Shown here one piece after another: positions 1-7,404 of a DNA stretch of 21,297 nucleotides. A program made the translations under genes and the position numbers. Numbering within the stretch: position 1 is the stretch's first letter; every line of letters begins with the position of its first letter. The DNA lies in IMG/VR virus record IMGVR_UViG_3300033273_000082, positions 1 through 21,297 of that record. The stretch is one strand, 5' to 3'. The notes beneath the pieces were generated by a model that saw only the letters and a program-made list of their open reading frames with translations, searched no databases and had not been told where the DNA came from. Source of the DNA: a virus.

Positions 1-17
1 CATGGGATGAACGCTCC
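1..17 (-). other. Possible start codon and RBS of a gene running out of the window
   Basis: On the minus strand an ATG occupies the last three bases before the window edge, preceded by AACGGAG with about 10 nt to the ATG. It lies just downstream of the stop of the small exported protein, where the next gene of a tightly packed phage operon would be expected. Only the start codon is inside the window, so the product cannot be judged. Confidence 0.3.
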
Positions 18-38
18 GTTCCGCGACTTACTTGCGTC

Positions 39-266
39 TCACACTAACATATCGTTACATTGACCTTCTACTTTCGATCTAAGATAACCTAGAAGATTAT
101 ACTTGGATCGTCTGTCCAGATTGTCATCCATAAGGATTTCAATCCGCTGTTGTAGGAACCTTTCACACGACATGTGCCACCCATAAGGTGAGTCGTCGGC
201 ATGATGGGCAAGGGTCAATGCCAGCAGGATGCTGAGCATAAGATGAACGTATAGGTAGTATAGCAC
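39..266 (-). CDS. Small exported or membrane-anchored hypothetical protein (75 aa)
   Basis: The product is not recognised. The first ~20 residues are hydrophobic (YLYVHLMLSILLALTLA) and look like a signal peptide or membrane anchor. They are followed by a polar, helical domain with two cysteines (CERFL near residue 34 and GQC near residue 70) that could form a disulfide after export. The ORF opens with GTG; an ATG nine codons later (position 239) is an alternative start, and neither has a convincing Shine-Dalgarno sequence. The gene follows the 154-aa protein gene after a gap of about 56 nt. A CTAAATA element at 275-281 lies 36 nt upstream of the internal ATG and might be a weak late promoter. 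A role at the host envelope is only suggested by the leader. Confidence 0.6.
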   Translation of the reverse strand: MLYYLYVHLMLSILLALTLAHHADDSPYGWHMSCERFLQQRIEILMDDNLDRRSKYNLLGYLRSKVEGQCNDMLV

Positions 267-322
267 TACGGGATTATTTAGGCAAGCACGACTGTATAGT
301 CTGCTACCGTTTTTTACCTTTC

Positions 323-787
323 TTAATCTTCCCTGTCGGTATGGAAGGTTTCGGGTTCCTCTTCAGGTCTCTCTTCAACGATCTCAGATAACGCAAGTGG
401 TCCCTGATACCAGGAGTTAGGGTCGTCTGATAACCAATCCCGTTCATTGAAGATGAAGTAGGGGGACTGGGCTCTGATGGTGTCGAGTCCTTCGACTTCG
501 GACGGTTCCGACGTGATGATCGGTTCTTCATAATACTTTGCGGCATCTTCTTCCCACTCCTTAAGGATGGACTCAGTTTGTTTGTCCACCTCTGCCATTG
601 TGTTTTCCACTTTATACTCGTAGTAAATCTTCTCTAACCATACAACAAACCCTTCCAAGAGAAAAGAAATGGGGAACGGTTGACGTTTCGCCCATCTCTC
701 CATCTTGGAAAGAAAATGTTCTTCGCCAAATGTCACATGAAACTTGTACTCAAAGTTGAAACCCTTTGAAGGTGTTTGCTTCGACAT
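323..787 (-). CDS. Hypothetical acidic protein (154 aa)
   Basis: No family is recognised. The N-terminal half (residues 1-55) mixes aromatic and charged residues and includes a hydrophobic helix, FPISFLLEGFVVWLEKIYYEY. The C-terminal half is strongly acidic and low in complexity, with many EE and SE pairs and an EERPEEEPE stretch near the end. The ORF is open to an ATG at 841, but the ATG at 787 is preferred because GGGGGGAT lies about 10 nt upstream, while the earlier starts lack a Shine-Dalgarno. With this start it overlaps the 3' end of nrdB by 38 nt in another frame, so it probably belongs to the nrd transcript. A single hydrophobic helix of about 20 residues could touch a membrane, but this is weak. 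Confidence 0.7.
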   Translation of the reverse strand: MSKQTPSKGFNFEYKFHVTFGEEHFLSKMERWAKRQPFPISFLLEGFVVWLEKIYYEYKVENTMAEVDKQTESILKEWEEDAAKYYEEPIITSEPSEVEGLDTIRAQSPYFIFNERDWLSDDPNSWYQGPLALSEIVEERPEEEPETFHTDRED

Positions 788-1886
788 CTTGTTTGATCCC
801 CCCAACGACATAAGATTCAATCTCAGTTTCTTGGGGTGCATTTTGCTGCCCTTTGCTATTTAGCCAGTGCTCAGTCCAGGGAAGTGGATTGTTCTTGGCA
901 GGGATATCAAAAAGAGGTTCAAGACCAACTGCCTTCATGCGGCGGTTAGCAATCCACTCAACATACTGAGACAGCAGACGCTCGTTCAGACCAATCATGC
1001 TGCCTTGAGAGAACAGATAGGTTGCCCACTCTTTCTCTTGCTCCACTGCCTCAGCGAACATCTCGCGGACGTTCTCCTTCTCTTCTTCAGCGATGACAAC
1101 CATGTCAGGGTCATCACCCTCTGCCCACTTCTTCAGAATCTTTTGAGTAAGGACAAGATGCTGACTTTCGTCTCGTGCGATGAGAGAGATAATCTTAGCG
1201 GATCCCTCCATAACTTTAAGCTCTCCAAAAGCGAAGGAACAAGCGAACGAGACGTAGAATCTGATGCCTTCCAGGATGTTGACATTGGCAACTGCGAGGT
1301 AGAGTTTACGTTTGAGATCTTTCAGAGTCCAATCCCGTGAGGGAGAACCCTTGCATTCCTGCTCCCACATTGTACTCTGTGCCCAGTCTGTTGCAGCATC
1401 AATGTAGTCATTGTAAGCACTCGTAACAGAGCGTGCTCGGGCAAGAATCTTTTCGTCGTCTAGGACGGTATCGAATACCTCAGAAGGATCGGGATAGACG
1501 TTCTTGATGATGTGGGTATAGGAACGAGAGTGAATCTGTTCCATGAACTCCCATACACCCATGGCACCTTCCAACTCAGGCAGAGAGCAATAGGGTTTGA
1601 ATGCCATGCCAGGTGCACGACCCTGAACAGAGTCAAGCATGATCTGATACTTCAGGTTGGAAGTATAGATGTGCTTCTGCTGCTCGTTTAGTGTTTTGTA
1701 GTCTGATCTATCTTTTTGAAGGGAGACTTCTTCAGGTCTCCAGAAATAACCCAGTTGTGTCTGGGTCAGTTTGTCAAAGTCTGGGTACTTGTATTCATCG
1801 TACCTCTGCATTCCCAAAGGTGCACCGAAGAACATCGGTTGCTTCTTGGTGTCAACTTTCTTCTCGTTGAATACTGTTACTCCCAT
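750..1886 (-). CDS. nrdB: Ribonucleoside-diphosphate reductase, beta subunit (class Ia)
   Basis: This is the small subunit of aerobic ribonucleotide reductase. It carries the di-iron centre and tyrosyl radical used by NrdA to reduce ribonucleoside diphosphates to dNTP precursors in the cytoplasm. All expected ligands are visible: Asp85 (LDSVQGR), Glu116 and His119 with the radical Tyr123 (EQIHSRSY), Glu206 (LEGIRFY), and Glu240 and His243 (RDESQH). The length of 378 aa is close to T4 NrdB. The reading frame is open further upstream (to 1982, with an ATG at 1928). The ATG at 1886 is chosen because AGAAAGGAG precedes it by about 8 nt and because the resulting N-terminus (MGVTVFNEKKVDTKKQPMFFG) matches the family start. 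It follows nrdA, separated by a short ORF. Confidence 0.98.
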   Translation of the reverse strand: MGVTVFNEKKVDTKKQPMFFGAPLGMQRYDEYKYPDFDKLTQTQLGYFWRPEEVSLQKDRSDYKTLNEQQKHIYTSNLKYQIMLDSVQGRAPGMAFKPYCSLPELEGAMGVWEFMEQIHSRSYTHIIKNVYPDPSEVFDTVLDDEKILARARSVTSAYNDYIDAATDWAQSTMWEQECKGSPSRDWTLKDLKRKLYLAVANVNILEGIRFYVSFACSFAFGELKVMEGSAKIISLIARDESQHLVLTQKILKKWAEGDDPDMVVIAEEEKENVREMFAEAVEQEKEWATYLFSQGSMIGLNERLLSQYVEWIANRRMKAVGLEPLFDIPAKNNPLPWTEHWLNSKGQQNAPQETEIESYVVGGIKQDVEANTFKGFQL

Positions 1887-2043
1887 CCGTGCTCCTTTCT
1901 GATTGGTAGGTTCCAAAGTTACTGACATAATATAAAAAACTATTGATGCGTGGTGCAATACCCAACGATTCACAGACTGCAAGGAAGGACTCGAAGTCCT
2001 CCTGCAGATCTGGTCCTAGTTCAATCTCAACTTTCCTAGACAT
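1852..2043 (-). CDS. Small hypothetical ORF between nrdA and nrdB (63 aa)
   Basis: The ATG at 2043 overlaps the nrdA stop codon by 8 nt, the coupling seen throughout this operon. The reading frame fills the ~150-nt gap before nrdB and overlaps its start by 35 nt. The first ~40 residues look protein-like, with an acidic amphipathic helix (LQEDFESFLAVCESLGI). The C-terminal ~20 residues are Ser-rich and may be a chance extension caused by the overlap. No family is recognised and no clear Shine-Dalgarno is present, so it may depend on translational coupling or may not be expressed. Confidence 0.5.
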   Translation of the reverse strand: MSRKVEIELGPDLQEDFESFLAVCESLGIAPRINSFLYYVSNFGTYQSERSTDGSNSIQREES

Positions 2044-4336
2044 TGCAAGCGTCGCAGTCTGCTTCGTTGCCCTCTAGGATCTCGTCAATAAGATTGGCGA
2101 GGTTTGTAGATTTCTCATCTACATCAGGATCCTTTTTGTTGTCGTATGTGTTGTGGTAATAAGAAGTCTTCCATCCATACTTGTATGTAGTCAGAAAATC
2201 ATTTGCCATGACAGATACTGGCACCTCATTGTTGTCATAGTTCTCTGGGTTGTAACTCCAGTTACCACTGATCGCCTGATCAAAGAACTTTTGCATTACA
2301 GCAATGACCTTGATGTATCCTTCGTTGGAAGGCATGTCCCAGAGCAGAGTGTAGTTGTTCTTCAGGGTAGCATATTGCGGAACAATCTGCTTAAGGGGTC
2401 CTTTCTTAGACTTCTTAACGGACAGGAAGTCACGGGGAGGTTCGATTCCGTTTGTAGCATTTGACACAATGGAACTGCTCTCCGATGGCATCTGTGCGGA
2501 CAGTGTTGAGTTCCTAAGACCGTACCGAATGATATCATCCCTAAGAGATTCCCAATCATAGAAGTATGCAGGTGCAACGATTTCGTCTATATCCTTCTTA
2601 TATGTGTCGATCGGTAGGATACCGTCAGCATACTTGGTGCGAGAGAACCCTTCACAAGCACCAACCTCTTTGGCAAGTTCGTTGGATGCCTTGAGGAGGA
2701 AGTATTGGAATGCTTCAGTCAGTTTGTGTACCTCAGTATATGCTGCGGCGTCACTGTACTTGTAACCCTTCCTGGCGAGGTAGTGTGCCAGACCGATGTA
2801 TCCGATGCCTAGGGAGCGACGGAAGAGGGTTGAACGCCTCGCTGCAGCAACAGGGTACCCCTGGTAATCAATAAGTGCATCCAAACCACGCACTGCAAGG
2901 TCTGCCAGGTTTTCCATCTCATCGATTGCTTTGATCTTGCCCACGTTAATAGCGGACAGAATACACAGAGCAATCTCACCTGCCTCATCATCAATATGCT
3001 TGATGGGATCTGTGGGGAGAGTGATCTCCTGACACAGGTTGGACATGTTCACCTTGTCCTTGAAGGAAGAGTGCGAGTTGCAGTGGTCGATGTTCATGAT
3101 GTAAACACGACCAGTCTCAGCACGCTCCTTCAGGAGATCCAGGATGAGGTTCTGTGCATTGACGATTGAACGGGGGATACGTTTGTCCTGTTCGTAGCGA
3201 ATATACATGCTATCGAAACTGTCAGTGCCGAAAGCGTCATAAAGACCAGGGACATCATGAGGACTGAAGAGTGAAATGTCCTCGTTGCGGATGAATCGCT
3301 CATAGAAAAGTTTGCTGATCTGAATAGAGTAATCTAGTTTACGAACTCGGTTGTCCTCAGTGCCTTTGTTGTTCTTGAGGACTAGGATGTCTTCGATTTC
3401 TTGGTGCCAGATTGGGAAGTGGACAGTCGCGCTTCCGCCTCGTATGCCATTTTGAGTGCAGCATCTGACAGTGCTCTCAAACTTTTTGAGGAATGGTACA
3501 ACACCCGTGTGCTGAACTTCTCCGCCTCTGATCTTACTGTTGATGCCACGGATTCTACCTGCGTTGATACCGATTCCTGCGCGTTGAGCAACATAATAGC
3601 CAATAGCCATGTCACTGCTAAAGATGCTATCGAGGGTGTCATCAACATCAACAAGAACACAGCTCGCAAACTGTCGAAGTGGAGTTCTAACCCCTGCCAT
3701 GATAGGTGTGGGAATGTTGATTTTGTGCTTGCTGATTGCGTTGTAGTATCGTCGGACATAGTTGAGTCTCGTCTCTTTAGGATACATTGCGAACAGAGTA
3801 GCAGCAATCAGAATATACATGTACTGAGGTGTCTCGTACACTTGACCGCTACTACGGTCCTGTACAAGATATTTATCTACGACCTGTCGCAGACCAGCAT
3901 ATGTAAACAAATAGTCACGGTCATGATCAATGAACCCATTGATCTCATTCCACTCTTCCTCACTGTATACGTTGAGAAGTTCTGCATCATAGGCACCCCA
4001 CTCAATACCACGAACCACCTGATTATAGAGGGGGATGTGGTTGTCTGGGTGATCCCAGTACACAGACTTACGAAGAGAGAACAGCAGCAGACGTGCTGCC
4101 ACATACTGATAGTTGGGTGCTTCCAAACTAATCAGATCATTTGCAGAACGAATCAAGATCTCTTGAATGTCCTTGGTCTCAATGCCGTCAAAGAACTGGA
4201 GGTTAGCACTCATCTCCACCTGACTCTCAGACACACCTGCAAGACCTTTGCAAGCGTGCTCTACCATAATGTGAATCTTGTCCAAGTTTAGTTCTTCAGA
4301 AGAACCATCACGCTTGACAACTGTGATCTGACTCAT
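2036..4336 (-). CDS. nrdA: Ribonucleoside-diphosphate reductase, alpha subunit (class Ia)
   Basis: This is the large catalytic subunit of aerobic ribonucleotide reductase and the partner of NrdB. Residues ~1-90 form an ATP-cone (VVKRDGSSEELNLDKI...), so allosteric activity control is probably retained. The redox pair is visible as Cys226 (FASCVL) and Cys458 (ALCILSAIN). The active-site trio Asn433, Cys435 and Glu437 lies in NLCQEITLP. The C-terminal YY pair in TSYYHNTYD fits the radical-transfer tyrosines, and the tail ends in CDAC, the cysteines that re-reduce the active site. At 766 aa it is full length, with no intein or intron interruption. The ATG at 4336 overlaps the primase stop (ATGA) and has GGAAAAAGG just upstream. 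A TTG start four codons earlier is less likely. Confidence 0.98.
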   Translation of the reverse strand: MSQITVVKRDGSSEELNLDKIHIMVEHACKGLAGVSESQVEMSANLQFFDGIETKDIQEILIRSANDLISLEAPNYQYVAARLLLFSLRKSVYWDHPDNHIPLYNQVVRGIEWGAYDAELLNVYSEEEWNEINGFIDHDRDYLFTYAGLRQVVDKYLVQDRSSGQVYETPQYMYILIAATLFAMYPKETRLNYVRRYYNAISKHKINIPTPIMAGVRTPLRQFASCVLVDVDDTLDSIFSSDMAIGYYVAQRAGIGINAGRIRGINSKIRGGEVQHTGVVPFLKKFESTVRCCTQNGIRGGSATVHFPIWHQEIEDILVLKNNKGTEDNRVRKLDYSIQISKLFYERFIRNEDISLFSPHDVPGLYDAFGTDSFDSMYIRYEQDKRIPRSIVNAQNLILDLLKERAETGRVYIMNIDHCNSHSSFKDKVNMSNLCQEITLPTDPIKHIDDEAGEIALCILSAINVGKIKAIDEMENLADLAVRGLDALIDYQGYPVAAARRSTLFRRSLGIGYIGLAHYLARKGYKYSDAAAYTEVHKLTEAFQYFLLKASNELAKEVGACEGFSRTKYADGILPIDTYKKDIDEIVAPAYFYDWESLRDDIIRYGLRNSTLSAQMPSESSSIVSNATNGIEPPRDFLSVKKSKKGPLKQIVPQYATLKNNYTLLWDMPSNEGYIKVIAVMQKFFDQAISGNWSYNPENYDNNEVPVSVMANDFLTTYKYGWKTSYYHNTYDNKKDPDVDEKSTNLANLIDEILEGNEADCDACNV

Positions 4337-5328
4337 ACCTTTTTCCAATCAGTAAACTTAAGTTTTGCTTCTAAACCCTGGTAGGTATTACATTCTACCA
4401 TGTGCTGCACGTCACGTCCAGCGAGTACCATATCATTTAGGTCTTTTTCCTTCACCTCTTTGGGGAAGATTACCACCTTGTATCCCTTTGCGATGGTCTC
4501 AGATATCTTAGATACGATTTCCCTGTTCCTTGGTTCGTTGTCGTAGACGAATACAGTTCCACTATCGAAACTGCTACTGTTAACATCGCTACCACACATA
4601 GCAATAGCGTTCCTAAGGAAATAAGAGTCGATGGGTCCCTCTGTGACATAGATAGTCTCCTCACGATTGACACGTTCTAGACCAAAGAGTTTGGTCTTAT
4701 CCTCATCAAAAAGGATTGTGATGTACCTGAGTTTTGCCTTGGGTGCAAGTGATCGCCCCTGTACGCCAAACCATGTACCATCTGGATCAATAAGAGGCAA
4801 GATGATTCTGGGTTGATCGTTCTGCAAGTTAGCAAACGTCCCAGGTTTCTTACTATTGATCCATCTCTTGAACTTGTCGGTATAAAAAATGGAAGAGAGT
4901 TTGTCCTGAGGGATCTTCCTTTCTTCCAGATAGACGCGAGCGGGGTGTGTGTTATTTAGCTCTGAAATGGATGTTAGGTCTGATACTTCTTGAGCAAACG
5001 AAGGTTTACCGCTAGTCCATTTAGGTCTAGCAGTACGTCTTCCCTTACCAGTAGCACCGTGCCGATACTTCTCCATGATGTATTCGTCATGGAGATCATA
5101 TGCATTATCTTTAAGAAAGTTTGCAACTGTTCTACCGACACCACAGTTGTGACACTTAAAGATAAACTCCGATCCCTTCAGAAAGAAATACCCCCGTGCC
5201 TTATTCTTGTGCTTCGCTGAGTCACCACAATAAGGACAACGGAAGTTGTACAGTCCAGACTTTACTGACTTGAACTTCTCTAACCGACCACCAACGAATC
5301 GGATGTACTTGTCGTCGATGAAGTCCAT
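4333..5328 (-). CDS. 61: DNA primase, T4 gp61-like
   Basis: The primase makes RNA primers for lagging-strand synthesis together with the gp41 helicase, which is encoded in the same window. The N-terminus has a zinc-ribbon with Cys31 and Cys34 (CPYCGDS) and Cys59 and Cys62 (CHNCG). A TOPRIM-like core follows: Glu230 in VTEGPID, the acidic DNE at 263-265, and KDLND near 295. The length of 331 aa fits T4-type primases. The ATG at 5328 has AGGTGG upstream and lies inside the last 49 nt of the preceding coiled-coil protein gene. The stop overlaps the nrdA start (ATGA), so priming and dNTP synthesis are on one transcript. Confidence 0.95.
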   Translation of the reverse strand: MDFIDDKYIRFVGGRLEKFKSVKSGLYNFRCPYCGDSAKHKNKARGYFFLKGSEFIFKCHNCGVGRTVANFLKDNAYDLHDEYIMEKYRHGATGKGRRTARPKWTSGKPSFAQEVSDLTSISELNNTHPARVYLEERKIPQDKLSSIFYTDKFKRWINSKKPGTFANLQNDQPRIILPLIDPDGTWFGVQGRSLAPKAKLRYITILFDEDKTKLFGLERVNREETIYVTEGPIDSYFLRNAIAMCGSDVNSSSFDSGTVFVYDNEPRNREIVSKISETIAKGYKVVIFPKEVKEKDLNDMVLAGRDVQHMVECNTYQGLEAKLKFTDWKKV

Positions 5329-5747
5329 GCCACCTGCTCTGCTACAGGTATCCTACTCGTGCTTGGGGATACTGTCAAGACTTTGATAATGGGTGGGACC
5401 ACTTGTAACACTGCCACAAGGGTAGCGAGAACAGCACCAGCACCGATCACAAACTTAGCATTGGTGTCTACTTTCTTCTGGAGAGCAGTAACCCTATTGT
5501 GGATGGTTTCGTTATCTTTTTCATGACGTTCTTTCATCTCCTCAAGCATCTTGAGGATCAACTGGTCGGAACGTTCGCTTTCATCCAGTCTATTCTCATG
5601 GCGCTCCAAGATAATAGCAACCCTATTGCTATTTTCCGAGATAGTCCCGACTGCTTTTTCAAGTTTGTCAAGCATCTCTTTAGAGAGGTCTTCATAAATA
5701 CCAAGTTTGCTTTCAAGGACCGCTAGTTTATTAAGACCGAATGCCAT
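5280..5747 (-). CDS. Coiled-coil protein with C-terminal membrane segment (155 aa)
   Basis: No family is assigned with certainty. Residues ~10-95 are a long charged, heptad-like coiled coil. They are followed by one hydrophobic segment at about 97-123 (FVIGAGAVLATLVAVLQVVPP) and a Ser/Thr-rich tail of ~30 residues. This order, coiled coil then C-terminal transmembrane helix, resembles XhlA-type haemolysin or holin accessory proteins and some phage membrane-tethered proteins, but that is an analogy from layout only. The ATG at 5747 lies 5 nt after the stop of the 131-aa protein gene. The last 49 nt overlap the primase start. The Ser/Thr tail (STTSTSDS) is encoded largely in that overlap, so its composition may reflect constraint from primase. 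Confidence 0.8.
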   Translation of the reverse strand: MAFGLNKLAVLESKLGIYEDLSKEMLDKLEKAVGTISENSNRVAIILERHENRLDESERSDQLILKMLEEMKERHEKDNETIHNRVTALQKKVDTNAKFVIGAGAVLATLVAVLQVVPPIIKVLTVSPSTSRIPVAEQVAWTSSTTSTSDSLVVG

Positions 5748-5752
5748 GACCG

Positions 5753-6148
5753 TTAGTGTGCAGGTGTATTACCCTTAATCACATCCATACGCTTGTCATA
5801 GAAATACTTAATGACTTCGTTGGGATACAGTCTCTGAACAGTAATCTTCTTCATCATCTCTGGTCTGTATGCTTTGCGGAGCATGATCTTTGCTTCGCCT
5901 TCAGACTTCGCGTAGATTATGAAATCAGTTTGACCATCATAAACTACCTTATAGGGGAGGTATCTTCCTTGCCCATGCTCTTCACCGAGATCGGTAGAAA
6001 TCATGTCACGCATGGAAGCAACATACTTACGCTTCTTCTTAGGACCCTTGCGTGTCAGACGAGTCAGACCAGGGGGCTCATGTGCAGGAGGCAGTGCTGT
6101 CTCTGCTCCCGTACCTACTGAGTTAGTTGGTGCTTCTTCGTTAATCAC
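5753..6148 (-). CDS. Hypothetical basic protein (131 aa)
   Basis: The product is not recognised. Residues 1-30 are Pro/Thr/Glu-rich and look disordered. A very basic patch follows (RKGPKKKRKYV, about 33-43), then a compact domain with alternating beta-like and helical segments (PYKVVYDGQTDFIIYAKSEG, then EAKIMLRKAY). The basic patch could bind nucleic acid or the membrane surface. The start is GTG at 6148, which overlaps the stop of the upstream gene as GTGA. No earlier ATG gives a better start. It lies in a run of four tightly spaced genes leading to primase, so expression with the replication genes is likely. Confidence 0.75.
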   Translation of the reverse strand: MINEEAPTNSVGTGAETALPPAHEPPGLTRLTRKGPKKKRKYVASMRDMISTDLGEEHGQGRYLPYKVVYDGQTDFIIYAKSEGEAKIMLRKAYRPEMMKKITVQRLYPNEVIKYFYDKRMDVIKGNTPAH

Positions 6149-6516
6149 AATGCGTCCAGGATTGCCTTTACGTTTTTATCAATGCTTACATGATGTAAAA
6201 CCCCGTTACCTGTTTCGGGATACCGATTGAGGTATACGAGGAATGTTTTCAAGATGGACCAGTATTCTTTCTCAAGTTTATACATGAGTAGAGGAATGGT
6301 CGCGTCACCGAAAACATTAAAAAGGATAATAAGATGGTTGAGAATCAAGTTAACCCTTAACACTTCGGAGTTCAAGTACCTTTTGAAAAGTCTCTTAAGG
6401 TACTTGAACTTCTTCATGTCTTCCATAAAGTCATCCACTGTCACAGACAGTGGATTTTCATAATGCTTTATGGCGAATAGTAAGTGGTTGTTCTCATTTA
6501 GTTCTTCAAAATACAT
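6145..6516 (-). CDS. Hypothetical helical protein (123 aa)
   Basis: No family is recognised from the sequence. It is predicted all-helical: amphipathic segments such as VTVDDFMEDMKKFKYLKRLFKRYL, then a hydrophobic region at about 54-75 (VNLILNHLIILFNVFG) that looks like a buried helix rather than a clear transmembrane segment. The ATG at 6516 lies 21 nt after the stop of the Ig-like virion protein gene. No good Shine-Dalgarno is seen, so it may rely on read-through translation or an unrecognised signal. It is the first gene of the set leading to primase and nrd. Confidence 0.78.
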   Translation of the reverse strand: MYFEELNENNHLLFAIKHYENPLSVTVDDFMEDMKKFKYLKRLFKRYLNSEVLRVNLILNHLIILFNVFGDATIPLLMYKLEKEYWSILKTFLVYLNRYPETGNGVLHHVSIDKNVKAILDAL

Positions 6517-6537
6517 ACATTACGAGAACATTGTTTA

Positions 6538-7122
6538 TCAGGTGCCGAATGTCAGAGCAACAGCAGTAGAGATTACCTCAGGTGCACCAACGTCAGCATT
6601 CAACTTGACGCGATACTGGTCACCATCGTTGCTTGCAGTCTGACCTGCGAGAACCAGGGATGCAGAAGTTTCACCACTGACGTTGGTCCAGCGGCTGCCA
6701 CCAGATGCCTTCTTCTGCCACTGATAGGTAACAGTGCCGCTGTTGTCACAGGTAGCAGTAACGCTGAAGGTTGCTGCGCCAGATGCAGTGGTCTGTGCGG
6801 TGGGTTGTGCAGAGATGGTGATGGTTGCCTGTACGTCTGCTGCGATTGTGTCATCGCTCAGGGTCTCGTCTGCGTTCGCTTCAGGGTTGCTAATGAATGC
6901 GAGCATTTCTGCCTTGTGACGGGTGTCACCATTAGCAGTTGTGTAGGTGCGATATGCCCACCAACCAGGGGAGGACAGACCACGCTCTTTGTTTGCTGCA
7001 AGACCTGCTTCGGTCTCGTCAACGAAGACGATCGTTTCGGTTACAGAGCCCGCACCATTGCCTCGGGCGAGTCCTGCTTGTGTTTGATTTTCTACTGAGT
7101 CAGTTCTCCCGTAAAGAGACAT
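6538..7122 (-). CDS. Probable virion protein with C-terminal Ig-like domain (194 aa)
   Basis: The N-terminal ~75 residues (MSLYGRTDS..., FVDETEAGLAANKERGL, PGWWAYRTYTTANG) resemble a cyanophage structural-protein module with a WW-aromatic core. The C-terminal ~95 residues (about 100-194) form a Thr/Ser/Ala-rich Ig-like beta domain with TVTYQWQKK and a DGDQYRVKL strand in place of the usual DxGxYxC. Ig-like domains on tailed phages often decorate the capsid or fibres and bind carbohydrate weakly. The ATG at 7122 has TTTGGAG 8 nt upstream. A TATAAATA late promoter lies 28 nt upstream of the ATG, consistent with late structural expression. The exact virion position is unknown. Confidence 0.8.
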   Translation of the reverse strand: MSLYGRTDSVENQTQAGLARGNGAGSVTETIVFVDETEAGLAANKERGLSSPGWWAYRTYTTANGDTRHKAEMLAFISNPEANADETLSDDTIAADVQATITISAQPTAQTTASGAATFSVTATCDNSGTVTYQWQKKASGGSRWTNVSGETSASLVLAGQTASNDGDQYRVKLNADVGAPEVISTAVALTFGT

Positions 7123-7150
7123 GTTGCTTACTCCAAAGTTCCAGTATAGT

Positions 7151-7158
7151 TATTTATA
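7151..7158 (-). promoter_or_regulatory. T4-type late promoter TATAAATA
   Basis: This is an exact match to the T4 late-promoter octamer on the minus strand, in intergenic DNA and 28 nt from the ATG of the Ig-like virion protein gene. The same spacing is seen for the CATAAATA element before the plus-strand gene at 21069. T4-type late promoters need only this -10 element, read by the phage sigma factor gp55. Confidence 0.8.
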
Positions 7159-7159
7159 C

Positions 7160-7179
7160 AAAGGGGGGATTGTCCCCCC
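7160..7179 (-). terminator. Hairpin, probable rho-independent terminator
   Basis: A perfect 7-bp stem, GGGGGGA paired with TCCCCCC, with a 3-nt loop occupies 7163-7179. On the minus strand it is followed by TTTG. It lies 8 nt after the stop of the 59-aa protein gene and just before the late promoter at 7151-7158. It therefore separates the 13008-7187 block from the Ig-like protein gene. The short T-run makes termination efficiency uncertain. Confidence 0.6.
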
Positions 7180-7186
7180 CTAGGTA

Positions 7187-7366
7187 TCATTCCTCATCTT
7201 TCTTGAAGAGAAGTGCTTCAACTACATCGACAGCACCGTCGTCTAGTTTATTATCCGTGGACTCTGCAAGAGAGCGGAGAACGGTAACAAGATAGCGGCG
7301 GACTTCTTCACGGTAAATCAGATGACCGAGTGTTTTCTTAGCAAGAGGAAGTAGAAGTGCCCACAT
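7187..7366 (-). CDS. Small hypothetical protein (59 aa)
   Basis: A complete short reading frame runs from ATG at 7366 to TGA at 7187. It is preceded by GGAG about 8 nt upstream and sits in otherwise empty space between the 128-aa protein gene and the terminator. The peptide begins MWALLLPLAKKTLGHLIYRE and then forms a helical region (EEVRRYLVTVLRSLAEST) ending in an acidic, hydrophobic segment (DDGAVDVVEALLF). It looks like a compact amphipathic helical protein rather than a membrane protein. Placement at the end of the putative late block suggests a small structural or accessory role. No family is recognised. Confidence 0.72.
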   Translation of the reverse strand: MWALLLPLAKKTLGHLIYREEVRRYLVTVLRSLAESTDNKLDDGAVDVVEALLFKKDEE

Positions 7367-7404
7367 GAGATTAGCTCCAACTTAGGACTAATCTATATAG
7401 GTGA

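Noticed and set aside
304-546. Minus-strand 80-codon basic ORF overlapping the 154-aa gene
   Set aside because: It lies almost fully inside another gene in a different frame. GGAAGAAG precedes its ATG, but its composition is low-complexity (Lys/Pro/Ser) and fits an out-of-frame reading of an acidic Glu/Asp-rich gene.
1887-1982. Upstream extension of nrdB to 1928 or 1982
   Set aside because: No Shine-Dalgarno precedes those starts, the extra residues do not resemble NrdB, and the ATG at 1886 has AGAAAGGAG at good spacing.
3870-3877. GATAAATA late-promoter-like octamer inside nrdA
   Set aside because: It encodes Asp-Lys-Tyr (VDKYLV) in the middle of a conserved gene with no gene start nearby.
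3401-4291. Plus-strand 296-codon open frame opposite nrdA
   Set aside because: It is exactly antisense to the highly conserved ATP-cone and N-terminal domain of NrdA, has no RBS or promoter, and its product shows no domain pattern.
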